From positions 34,870 to 98,869 of the forward strand of contig CADAAA010000009.1 in the NCBI GenBank assembly GCA_902785785.1: a stretch of DNA of 64,000 nucleotides. The letters are read 5' to 3'. The translations under genes and the position numbers were made by a program. This stretch comes from an uncultured Bacteroidia bacterium. GTDB lineage: Bacteria; Bacteroidota; Bacteroidia; Bacteroidales; UBA932. This document shows, one piece after another, positions 35,676-43,869 of the stretch (its first letter is position 1; every line of letters begins with the position of its first letter). Below the pieces are notes generated by a model, which was given only the letters and a program-made list of their open reading frames with translations, did not search any database and was not told the DNA's origin.

Positions 35676-37022
35676 ATGTCAAACAACATCGTTTTGAAAA
35701 AAGGCCTGAACATTCCTCTGGCAGGAGTTCCGGCCCTCGTAGTCAAGAGAACGATATTGCCGGACACCGTCGCCGTACAACCTTCGGACTACAAGGGGCT
35801 CAACGCGAGACTCCTCGTCCGCGAGGGTGACAAGGTGCTGGCAGGATCGCCCGTCCTGGCTGACAAGAAGAATCCCGACGTGCTCGTCACCTCGCCCGTC
35901 AGCGGCACGGTGAAGGCAGTCGTCCGCGGAGACAAGAGAAAGTTGCTTGCAGTGCTCGTCGACGCCGACAAGGACCAGGAGTACCTGGATTTCGGCGCCG
36001 CCAAAGACGGCCTCTCAGCAGGGGACGTCAAGGACAGGCTCCTGAAGAGCGGCCTCTGGACGGCATTCGTACAGCGCCCTTACGGCATCGTGGCCGATCC
36101 GGCCGCCACGCCGAAGGCCATTTTCGTCTCCGCGTTCAGCACCGCCCCTCTCGCCGCCGACACCGAGTTCACTCTGGGCAATGAAACGGCAGCGCTCCAG
36201 GCCGGAGTCAGCGCCCTTGCAAAGCTTGCGAAGGTCCACGTGTCCGTGAAGTCCGCGGATTCCGCGTTCGCAAAGCTGCGCGACGCTGAGATCCACGTCG
36301 TCAAGGGCAAGCACCCCGCCGGCAACGTCGGAGTCCAGATCTCGCACATCAGTCCCATCCGCAAGGAAGAGACCGTCTGGACCGTTTCCCTCGAGCTGCT
36401 CGCCGCCATCGGCCGCCTGTTCACCACCGGCCGTTACGACGTGCGCCGCAAGGTTGCGGTCGGAGGCCCTGCAGCGGCCGAGCCCGCGTACATCGACACC
36501 CTCCCGGGCATCCCGATGTCCGCGCTGAAGGAGTGCTACGGTTCTGCCGACGGCATCCGCATCATCAGCGGAGACGTCCTCAGCGGCACCAATGCCGGCG
36601 AGGACGGCTACCTCGGTTTCTACGACACCCAGGTCACCCTCCTCAAGGAAGGCACCGAGCCCGAACTCCTCGGCTGGGCCCGTCCGTTCCGCTTCAACCA
36701 GTACAGCGCCGACCACAGCTACTTCAACTGGTGCCTCGGCCGTCTGGACAAGGAAGTCGCCATGGACACCAACCTCCACGGTGGCCCGCGTGCGTTCGTC
36801 ATGCCTGACTCATACTATGCGAAACATCTCCCGATGGATATCTATCCCCTGTATCTCATCAAGGCCTGCCTTGCCGGGGACATTGACAACATGGAGAAGT
36901 TCGGCATCTACGAAGTGCTTCCCGAGGACCTCGCACTGGTCGAGTTCATGGACCCGTCCAAGAACTATGTCCAGGACATTATTCAGAACGGCATCAACCT
37001 GATGCTCAAGGAAATGGCTTAA
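35676..37022 (+). CDS. nqrA: Na+-translocating NADH:quinone reductase subunit A
   Basis: The 448-residue product begins NIVLKKGLNIPLAGVP, the NqrA start, and continues with VLADKKNPDVLVTSPVSGTV and IISGDVLSGTNAGEDGYLGFYDTQVTLLKEG. NqrA is a peripheral subunit on the cytoplasmic side implicated in quinone binding. It is the first of six consecutive genes in the standard order nqrABCDEF, with gaps of 11-18 bases. The presence of NqrA together with NqrF separates this complex from the related Rnf complex. Confidence 0.96.
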   Translation: MSNNIVLKKGLNIPLAGVPALVVKRTILPDTVAVQPSDYKGLNARLLVREGDKVLAGSPVLADKKNPDVLVTSPVSGTVKAVVRGDKRKLLAVLVDADKDQEYLDFGAAKDGLSAGDVKDRLLKSGLWTAFVQRPYGIVADPAATPKAIFVSAFSTAPLAADTEFTLGNETAALQAGVSALAKLAKVHVSVKSADSAFAKLRDAEIHVVKGKHPAGNVGVQISHISPIRKEETVWTVSLELLAAIGRLFTTGRYDVRRKVAVGGPAAAEPAYIDTLPGIPMSALKECYGSADGIRIISGDVLSGTNAGEDGYLGFYDTQVTLLKEGTEPELLGWARPFRFNQYSADHSYFNWCLGRLDKEVAMDTNLHGGPRAFVMPDSYYAKHLPMDIYPLYLIKACLAGDIDNMEKFGIYEVLPEDLALVEFMDPSKNYVQDIIQNGINLMLKEMA

Positions 37023-37035
37023 AGAAAGTAGTACT

Positions 37036-38172
37036 ATGAACAAGATATTTGAAAAAGGCGGCAAGCTTTACTGGCTGCACTCGACCGTAGACGCTTTCGA
37101 GACATTCCTTCACGTGCCCGGCACCGTCACCAGGAAGGGCGCGCACGTCAGGGACGCCGTCGACCTCAAGCGCATCATGATCATCGCCGTGATAGCCGCC
37201 GTTCCCGCCGCCCTGTTCGGCATGTGGAACACCGGCTACCAGCACGCCCTCGCCACCGGCGCCGACCCGAGATTCTGGGCCGACCTGTGGTTCGGTTTCC
37301 TCAAGGTACTTCCCCTGTTCATCGTCTCCTACGTGGTCGGTCTGGCCATCGAGTTCGCCTCGGCCCAGATCCGCGGTGAGGAAGTGAACGAGGGATACCT
37401 CGTATCGGGATTCTTCATCCCTCTCATCGTTCCCGTGGACGTTCCGCTCTGGATGCTTGCAGTCGCCGTCGCCTTCGCCGTCATCTTCGGCAAGGAAGTC
37501 TTCGGCGGCACCGGCATGAACATCTGGAATCCCGCCCTCCTTACCCGCGCTTTCCTGTTCTTCTCCTATCCGAACAGCATGTCCGGATCCGAGACCTGGA
37601 TCGCTATGCGCAAGGGTGAGACCCTCGTCGACGGCGCAACTGGCGCCACTCCGCTCTCCTTCCTCGGAGACGGCATGGACGCCCTCACCAATTCCGGAGC
37701 CCAGTATGGCACCGGATTCTGGGACATGTTCATCGGAACGGTTCCCGGTTCGGTCGGCGAGACCAGCGTCATCGCTATCCTCATCGGCGCGGTCATCCTT
37801 CTCTGGACCGGTGTGGCCAGCTGGAAGATCATGGCATCCTCGGTTGCAGGCGCCATCTTCGTAGGCGGGCTCGCCCAGCTCTGCGGCGGCACTGACATCC
37901 CTTGCCTCTATCACCTCGTGATGGGCGGCTTCGCTTTCGGTACCGTCTTCATGGCCACCGACCCCGTCACTTCGGCCCAGACCGACTGCGGTAAATGGAT
38001 CTACGGATTCTTCATCGGTGCGGTCTGCGTCATCATCCGGCTCTTCAACCCCGGCTATGCCGAAGGCATGATGCTCGCCATCCTGCTCGGCAACACCTTC
38101 GCCCCGCTGATCGACTGGTACGTCACCGACCGTCACATCGCCCGGAAGAACAGAGTTGTCAAAGCCGCTTAA
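37036..38172 (+). CDS. nqrB: Na+-translocating NADH:quinone reductase subunit B
   Basis: The 378-residue integral membrane protein has multiple helices, the conserved GGTGMNIWNPALLTRAFLFF region and a covalent FMN attachment motif TGAT at residues 202-205 (DGATGATPLSF), with Thr205 as the expected flavin acceptor. C-terminal signatures are FMATDPVTSAQTDCGKWIYG and RLFNPGYAEGMMLAILLGN. It forms part of the sodium path and quinone site. Confidence 0.96.
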   Translation: MNKIFEKGGKLYWLHSTVDAFETFLHVPGTVTRKGAHVRDAVDLKRIMIIAVIAAVPAALFGMWNTGYQHALATGADPRFWADLWFGFLKVLPLFIVSYVVGLAIEFASAQIRGEEVNEGYLVSGFFIPLIVPVDVPLWMLAVAVAFAVIFGKEVFGGTGMNIWNPALLTRAFLFFSYPNSMSGSETWIAMRKGETLVDGATGATPLSFLGDGMDALTNSGAQYGTGFWDMFIGTVPGSVGETSVIAILIGAVILLWTGVASWKIMASSVAGAIFVGGLAQLCGGTDIPCLYHLVMGGFAFGTVFMATDPVTSAQTDCGKWIYGFFIGAVCVIIRLFNPGYAEGMMLAILLGNTFAPLIDWYVTDRHIARKNRVVKAA

Positions 38173-38184
38173 ACCTATCGGGAT

Positions 38185-38928
38185 ATGAATACAAACAGCA
38201 ACGTATATACAGTGATATACACTACAGTAGTGTGTGTCCTGGTGGCTGCGCTCCTCGCCCTCGTATCGTCGTCCCTCAAGCCCAAGCAGGACGCCAACGA
38301 GAAAGCCGAGACCATAAGCCAGATCCTTACGGCGGCACAGTTCGGAGAGAAGTCCGAGTGGCAGGCCAAGGGCAACGCGGCCGTGCTTGACTTCTACAAG
38401 CAGAATGTCGCCGAGGCCGTCCTCATCGACGCCTCCGGCAACAAGGTCGGCGACCTCGGCACAGCTGACGCCACCGTTTACGGCAAGTCCGAGCTCAAAG
38501 CCCAGAACTACAACATAAAGGACGGAAGCGCCGCAAAGCTTCCCGTCTACATCTTCAAGAACGGCGTATCCGTCATCCCCGTGTACGGAGCAGGCCTCTG
38601 GGGACCGGTCTGGGGCTATCTCGCCCTCGGTTCCGACCTCAAGACCATCGCCGGAGCATACTTCGACCATGAGAGCGAGACCCCCGGTCTCGGCGGAAAG
38701 ATCAAGGACGATCCTTCGTTCCGCGCCCAGTTCAAGGGCAAATCCATTGACTTCAACGATCCCAAGGCTGCCTTCAGCATCGTGAAGGGCGGCGCTCCCG
38801 CCGGCAAGGCCAATGCCATCGACGCCATCTCGGGCGCCACTATGACTTCTAAGGGACTCGACGAGGCCATCAACGTCTGGATCGAAGCCTACAAGTCATA
38901 CCTGACCAAGAACAACCCTGAAGAATAG
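38185..38928 (+). CDS. nqrC: Na+-translocating NADH:quinone reductase subunit C
   Basis: The 247-residue product has one N-terminal membrane helix and a periplasmic FMN-binding domain. The covalent flavin site SGAT is visible in AIDAISGATMTSKGLDEAI with Thr219 as acceptor. VYGAGLWGPVWGYLAL and GHE-like region DHESETPGLGGKI are typical. It follows nqrB by 12 bases. Confidence 0.96.
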   Translation: MNTNSNVYTVIYTTVVCVLVAALLALVSSSLKPKQDANEKAETISQILTAAQFGEKSEWQAKGNAAVLDFYKQNVAEAVLIDASGNKVGDLGTADATVYGKSELKAQNYNIKDGSAAKLPVYIFKNGVSVIPVYGAGLWGPVWGYLALGSDLKTIAGAYFDHESETPGLGGKIKDDPSFRAQFKGKSIDFNDPKAAFSIVKGGAPAGKANAIDAISGATMTSKGLDEAINVWIEAYKSYLTKNNPEE

Positions 38929-38939
38929 GAGGTACAGTT

Positions 38940-39557
38940 ATGAATGCGAAAATGAAAGAAACCATCTTGAACCCCATTCTTAAGGGCAATCCCATCACCG
39001 TCCTCGTCCTCGGTATCTGCTCTTCGCTGGCAGTGACCGTCGAGCTCAAGGGCGCACTCGTGATGGCATTATCTGTCATCGTCGTCACGGGCATGTCGAG
39101 CCTTATCTGCTCCCTGCTCCGCAAGACCATCCCCAACCGCGTACGCATCATCATCCAGCTTGTGGTCGTGGCCATGATGGTCATCCTCGTCGATCAGGTG
39201 CTCAAGTCCTTCGAGGGCACTTATCCCCTGGACAAGCAGCTCTCGGTCTACATCGGCCTCATCATCACCAACTGTATCGTGATGGGACGCATCGAGGCAT
39301 TCGCCCTCGGCAACAAGCCCATCCCTTCGCTCCTTGACGGTCTCGCCAACGGCGTGGGATATGGTCTCATCCTCATCATCGTGGCGTTCTTCCGCGAGCT
39401 CTTCGGCTCCGGCACCCTCTTCGGACTGCCGGTGCTCTCGGCCCTCGGTTACACCAACAACGGTCTCATGATCCTGCCGCCCATGGCCCTTATCCTCATA
39501 GGCTGCATCATCTGGGTCCAGCGTTCGATCCAGAAGGATCTCCAGGAAAACTATTAA
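38940..39557 (+). CDS. nqrD: Na+-translocating NADH:quinone reductase subunit D
   Basis: The 205-residue membrane protein has six predicted helices and the NqrD/RnfE signatures NPITVLVLGICSSLAVTVEL, IGLIITNCIVMGRIEAFALG and GYGLILIIVAFFRELFGSG. NqrD pairs with NqrE in the membrane core, where a conserved Cys in each subunit is thought to hold an iron centre. An SD-like AGGAGG lies just before its start. Confidence 0.96.
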   Translation: MNAKMKETILNPILKGNPITVLVLGICSSLAVTVELKGALVMALSVIVVTGMSSLICSLLRKTIPNRVRIIIQLVVVAMMVILVDQVLKSFEGTYPLDKQLSVYIGLIITNCIVMGRIEAFALGNKPIPSLLDGLANGVGYGLILIIVAFFRELFGSGTLFGLPVLSALGYTNNGLMILPPMALILIGCIIWVQRSIQKDLQENY

Positions 39558-39569
39558 CACGTATCGGTT

Positions 39570-40184
39570 ATGGAGTATATAAACTTATTCGTAAAGTCAA
39601 TCTTCGTTGACAATATGATTTTTGCATACTTCCTCGGTATGTGTTCATACCTGGCGGTATCCAAGAATGTCAAGACGGCCAACGGTCTCGGCATCGCCGT
39701 GATCGCCATGCTGATCATCACACTTCCCCTGAACTATCTCCTCAACAAGTTCGTCCTCACCCCGGGCGCCCTTTCATGGCTCGGTGACAGCTTCGCGAAC
39801 GTGGACCTGAGTTTCCTCAGCTTCATCCTGTTCATCGCCGTCATCGCCGCCTTCACCCAGGTGGTGGAGATGGTCGTTGAGAAGTTCATGCCCGCGCTTT
39901 ACTCTTCGCTCGGCATCTATCTCCCGCTGATCGCCGTGAACTGCGCCATCCTCGGTGGATCGCTCTTCATGCAGCAGAGGGATTTCGGCAACATCGGAGA
40001 AGCTGCGGTATATGCTCTCGGTTCCGGCATCGGCTGGTGGCTTGCCATCGTCGCCCTCGCAGCTATCCGTGAGAAGCTCTCTTACAGCAACGTCCCCGCC
40101 GGCCTCAAGGGCATCGGCATCACGTTCATAACTGTCGGCCTGATGGGCATCGCCTTCATGGCCTTCATGGGTATTTCACTGTAA
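39570..40184 (+). CDS. nqrE: Na+-translocating NADH:quinone reductase subunit E
   Basis: The 204-residue membrane protein is the partner of NqrD, with signatures [39 protein letters not shown] and [19 protein letters not shown]. The conserved cysteines in LGMCSY and VNCAILG fit the shared iron centre of the NqrD/E pair. It follows nqrD by 12 bases. Confidence 0.96.
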   Translation: MEYINLFVKSIFVDNMIFAYFLGMCSYLAVSKNVKTANGLGIAVIAMLIITLPLNYLLNKFVLTPGALSWLGDSFANVDLSFLSFILFIAVIAAFTQVVEMVVEKFMPALYSSLGIYLPLIAVNCAILGGSLFMQQRDFGNIGEAAVYALGSGIGWWLAIVALAAIREKLSYSNVPAGLKGIGITFITVGLMGIAFMAFMGISL

Positions 40185-40202
40185 ACGAAGGAGGACAAGA
40201 TT

Positions 40203-41477
40203 ATGACAGGTACTATCATTTCTTCCATGCTTTTCATGGTTCTGGTCATCCTCTTCCTGGTGGCCATCCTTCTCTTCGTCAAGGCGAAACTCACTCCGAA
40301 GGGCACTGTCCAGATCGACATCAATGACGGCAAGAAGGTCCTCAGCGTCGCTCCCGGCGGATCGCTGATGAACACCCTCGCCGAAAACCAGATCTTCCTC
40401 CCCTCCGCCTGCGGCGGCAAGGCCAACTGCGGCCAGTGCAAGGTCCAGGTCCACGAGGGCGGCGGCACCATCCTCCCTACCGAGGTCGGTTTCTTCAACA
40501 AGAAGCAGATCAAGGACGACTGGAGGCTAGGCTGCCAGGTCAAGGTCAAGGACAACCTCAAGATCCAGGTCTCGGAGTCCGCTCTGAGCGTCAAGAAGCT
40601 CGAGTGCGAAGTCATCTCCAACGAGAATGTTGCGACCTTCATCAAGGAGTTCACCGTCAGGCTGCCTGAAGGCGAGCACATCGACTTCAAGAGCGGCGAG
40701 TACATCCAGATCGACATCCCCGAGTACGAAGCCGACTTCTCCGACATGGGCGTGGCTGACATCTACAAGGGCGACTGGGACAAGTACGGCATCACCGGCC
40801 TGAAGTTCAAGAACACCACTCCGACCATCAGGGCCTATTCCATGGCCTCGTATCCGGCCGAGAAGGATGTCATCAAGCTCAACGTACGTATTGCGACTCC
40901 TCCTTTCGACAAGACCCAGCCCAAGGGCGTGTTCAAGTTCGTGCCGGGAGTTCCCCCGGGCATCGCATCGACCTATGTCTTCTCCCGCAAGCCGGGCGAC
41001 AAGGTGATGATCTCCGGACCTTACGGAGAGTTCCTCCTCCCGAAGAACGACCCGGAGGATATGGAGTACATCTTCGTCGGCGGCGGCGCCGGAATGGCCC
41101 CGCTCAGAAGCCACATCATGCATCTGTTCAAGACCATGAAGACCAACCGCAAGGTGCACTTCTTCTACGGCGCCCGCGCCCTCGTCGAGGCCTTCTACCT
41201 CGAGGATTTCGCCGAGATCGAGAAGGAGTTCCCGAACTTCAAGTTCCACCTTGCCCTCGACCGTCCGGATCCCGCTGCTGACGCAGCAGGCGTGCCTTAC
41301 ACCGCCGGCTTCGTCCACAACGTGATGAACGAGACCTATCTCAAGGACCACGAGGCTCCGGAGGATATCAAGTACTTCATGTGCGGACCTCCTATGATGG
41401 TCTCCTCTGTGAACAACCTGCTTGATTCGCTCGGAGTCGATCCCGCGAATGTCTTATACGACAACTTCGGAGGTTAA
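40203..41477 (+). CDS. nqrF: Na+-translocating NADH:quinone reductase subunit F
   Basis: The 424-residue subunit is the NADH entry point. After an N-terminal helix it has a 2Fe-2S ferredoxin domain (CGGKANCGQC with a fourth Cys in RLGCQVK), an FAD-binding domain (IRAYSMASYP) and an NADH-binding domain (FVGGGAGMAPLRSH; YFMCGPPMM) ending YDNFGG. Electrons pass from NADH to FAD, then the iron-sulphur centre and the other subunits. A terminator follows the stop. Confidence 0.97.
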   Translation: MTGTIISSMLFMVLVILFLVAILLFVKAKLTPKGTVQIDINDGKKVLSVAPGGSLMNTLAENQIFLPSACGGKANCGQCKVQVHEGGGTILPTEVGFFNKKQIKDDWRLGCQVKVKDNLKIQVSESALSVKKLECEVISNENVATFIKEFTVRLPEGEHIDFKSGEYIQIDIPEYEADFSDMGVADIYKGDWDKYGITGLKFKNTTPTIRAYSMASYPAEKDVIKLNVRIATPPFDKTQPKGVFKFVPGVPPGIASTYVFSRKPGDKVMISGPYGEFLLPKNDPEDMEYIFVGGGAGMAPLRSHIMHLFKTMKTNRKVHFFYGARALVEAFYLEDFAEIEKEFPNFKFHLALDRPDPAADAAGVPYTAGFVHNVMNETYLKDHEAPEDIKYFMCGPPMMVSSVNNLLDSLGVDPANVLYDNFGG

Positions 41478-41497
41478 AATACCTATTCGGATAAAGG

Positions 41498-41532
41498 ATC
41501 CGGCCAGCCATGCTGACCGGATTCTTTTCATT
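41498..41532 (+). terminator. Terminator of the nqr operon
   Basis: Stem ATCCGGCCAGC with GCTGACCGGAT (one mismatch), loop CAT, followed by TCTTTTCATTT. Confidence 0.75.
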
Positions 41533-41609
41533 TAAAAACATACCATATAAAAATATCGCCGTACCCCCCGAAAGATATCTTTTTGTACGTCGGCGGGAAG
41601 ATGATTGAT

Positions 41610-41617
41610 TAGCTTTG
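41610..41617 (+). promoter_or_regulatory. Predicted -7 box of the fimbrillin-like gene
   Basis: TAGCTTTG, full match, 59 bases before the ATG at 41677. It argues for that start and against the longer reading from 41605. Confidence 0.5.
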
Positions 41618-41676
41618 CCGAAGAAAAGACCGGCGGTGGCCGCAAGGCGTCACCTCGACCTTCAACCCTCAACGCT

Positions 41677-42993
41677 ATGATGAAACCTCACTTCCCGGCA
41701 TCGCTTCTCTTCGGGCGGTCGCCCAGGTCCGGAAGGACCCATCTGCCGATTCTGGCTCATCTTTCAGTCTTATGCTTGCTATTCCCGGCCGGAGCTGCGG
41801 TTTCGTGCGGGACCGCCGATCCTTTTCTTTCAAGTACTGAAGTACAGACCACTATCTTCCTTCCCGACATCCTGGCGCTGGAAGAGCACCCTACCAAGGC
41901 AGCTGTTTCCGGCATCGACCGGCTGGACATCTTCGTGTACAATGACGACGAGGTCCGGCGCCTGGACTCTTACTGCAGCATCGGGACGCCGGAGACGGCC
42001 TACCTGCAAGTCAATTCCAGCGCCGGTGACAAGCTTGTCGTCATCCTGGCGAACTGCACGGGAAGGTCTTTCACGTACGACGAGTTCAAGAGCTACTCTT
42101 CCCTCGAAAGCGTCGTCTGGAGGCTCAAGGACGAGGATCCCGCCAGGCCGGTCATGAGCGGCGAGTGCCAGATCAGTGCAGGGGCGGAAGGATACACTTC
42201 CGTCAAACTGACACCTCTGATGGCTGATGTATGCCTAGACTTCCTGAAATGTGATTTCTCGGGGCGGGGATACCGCAGCCGCACGCTGGAGAACTGCAGC
42301 GTTTTCCTCACCAACCTCTCCGGCAGCACCGAGATACTCCGGCAGGACGGCTTCCGCGTGTCGGAGCTGGAAAACGCCGGAAGGCTCGACCCGGCGTATC
42401 TTGCAAGCATGAAGCATCCCGAGATGATAAGGCGTGCCGTGACTCCCGGGCAATGGAGCCCCGTTGACCTCTACTGCTATCCAAATGATTCGGACGACGA
42501 CATGATGGGAAGCCCTCCCACGCGCATGGTGGTGCAAGGTGACATCGACGGCGCCACCTATTATTATCCCGTAGACATCAACCGAGAGGGATTCGGATAC
42601 ACGTCAGGGCCTCACGGTCTGAGCCGCAATGTCAAGTATTCATACAGCCTGCTAATCACGCGCAAGGGCAGCACCGATCCGGACACTCCCGTACCCCCGG
42701 CACAAGTCATCGGCGAAGGATGGATAAGGCTTTATCCGGGCCAGTTCATCACCGGTACGAACGGGGAAAAAGTCCATGTATGGTGCGAGGTCTATCCTGA
42801 AGATACTCCCATAGACATCAGCCGCGAAGACCTTGATTTCGATGTAGAAAGGGGCATCTACACCTACGAGATGGACCCGGACGGGCACGGACTCGTACTC
42901 ACCCTGAGGGAAAACGGTACGGGAATGTTCACCATCGACGCAGGTCCGCCGGTGAACGACGGATTCCTGGTTATAATAGTAGTAAACCCCTAG
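41677..42993 (+). CDS. Fimbrillin-like (FimB/Mfa2 type) lipoprotein
   Basis: The 438-residue product starting at the ATG at 41677 has a long, basic N-terminus followed by a hydrophobic segment and lipobox (FPAGAAVSCGTADPF). The mature part has beta-sandwich features and the phrase IDRLDIFVYNDDEVRRLDSY, which matches the first domain of Bacteroidales fimbrial tip/anchor proteins, and later GYTSVKLTPLMADVCLDFLKCDF and NVKYSYSLLITRKGS. Such proteins form or anchor type V pili. No other pilus gene is adjacent, so it may be an orphan surface protein. It overlaps the convergent Stealth gene by four bases. Confidence 0.55.
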   Translation: MMKPHFPASLLFGRSPRSGRTHLPILAHLSVLCLLFPAGAAVSCGTADPFLSSTEVQTTIFLPDILALEEHPTKAAVSGIDRLDIFVYNDDEVRRLDSYCSIGTPETAYLQVNSSAGDKLVVILANCTGRSFTYDEFKSYSSLESVVWRLKDEDPARPVMSGECQISAGAEGYTSVKLTPLMADVCLDFLKCDFSGRGYRSRTLENCSVFLTNLSGSTEILRQDGFRVSELENAGRLDPAYLASMKHPEMIRRAVTPGQWSPVDLYCYPNDSDDDMMGSPPTRMVVQGDIDGATYYYPVDINREGFGYTSGPHGLSRNVKYSYSLLITRKGSTDPDTPVPPAQVIGEGWIRLYPGQFITGTNGEKVHVWCEVYPEDTPIDISREDLDFDVERGIYTYEMDPDGHGLVLTLRENGTGMFTIDAGPPVNDGFLVIIVVNP

Positions 42994-43868
42994 AGTTCGA
43001 AACGCGACTTGACGGGCAAGGCGGCAGCAAATGCCTCCAGCAGACGGTCACGGAAGACCCGGAACTTGTCCTCAGACATATTCACGTCGTTGATGCAAAC
43101 GAAATCAGCGGTCGGTTCCGCGATGAAGCCGCAGACTTTGTCCGCGGAAGCCACGGCCGTCGAGAAATGACGGTTAGACACTTTGCGGGCGAATGTTCTT
43201 CCTGTATGGAAGGCATAGTCCATGAACAGGTAATAGTTGTAGTTGGCCATGCTCCTGACCGGAGAGACAGACTCTTCAATACGCTTACCTTCCCTGGCGT
43301 ACAGATCTTCGCAGACACTACGGAGCAAGGATCCGCAAGTATGCTGCGGACGCAGGTATAGCGGCGACGGAGCCAGTCCCGCGGCCTCGCGGGCCAGCCG
43401 GTCGGAATTGCGGCAATGGCTCTTGTACAGTCCTGATGCGAACAGATGCCGGTGGAATGCCGCTGCCGCCTTCCCGTCACGGAAAAAGTACTCCTGCCTG
43501 CAGTCCCTCACTGGGAAAAAGTCGTCGTTCAGGTATATGAATTCCTCATCAAGACCCGGAATACGGTGCAGGTACATCTCTATCGCAGTGGAGTTGAACA
43601 CAGGCAGAAACTGCGCAGGAATGATGTCACGGTGGAATACGATCTTGAGCCCCTCGCGGTCAGCCCACTCCGGCACCTGACTCTCCCCCGATACGACCAG
43701 GAATACGTTCCGTACGAACGGGAGATGGGCCTCAATGCCCCTGAGGAGATACTTCAAGGTGCCCCAGTCCCGGAAATGCTTGCGTTTAATGTCCTCCCCC
43801 AGGCGGGAACGGTACGCTTCCTGCCAGACCGGATCAAGGCCGTTTACATATGTTATGACTGCATCCAT
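42990..43868 (-). CDS. Stealth family polysaccharide phosphotransferase
   Basis: The 292-residue product carries the Stealth conserved regions in order: CR1 MDAVITYVNGLDPVWQ at the N-terminus, CR2 FRDWGTLKYLLRGIEAHLPF through LPVFNSTAIEMYLHRIPGL and DEEFIYLNDDFF, then a CR3-like QHTCGS area and CR4-like FVCINDVNM. Known members transfer hexose-1-phosphate units in capsule or surface-polysaccharide synthesis. It starts one base after the uvrA stop on the same strand and is probably co-transcribed, an odd pairing. Acceptor and sugar are unknown. Confidence 0.85.
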   Translation of the reverse strand: MDAVITYVNGLDPVWQEAYRSRLGEDIKRKHFRDWGTLKYLLRGIEAHLPFVRNVFLVVSGESQVPEWADREGLKIVFHRDIIPAQFLPVFNSTAIEMYLHRIPGLDEEFIYLNDDFFPVRDCRQEYFFRDGKAAAAFHRHLFASGLYKSHCRNSDRLAREAAGLAPSPLYLRPQHTCGSLLRSVCEDLYAREGKRIEESVSPVRSMANYNYYLFMDYAFHTGRTFARKVSNRHFSTAVASADKVCGFIAEPTADFVCINDVNMSEDKFRVFRDRLLEAFAAALPVKSRFEL

Positions 43869-43869
43869 C

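Noticed and set aside
35676-41477. Rnf complex instead of Nqr
   Set aside because: Gene order nqrABCDEF with NqrA and a NADH-binding NqrF, and no RnfB or RnfC ferredoxin subunits.
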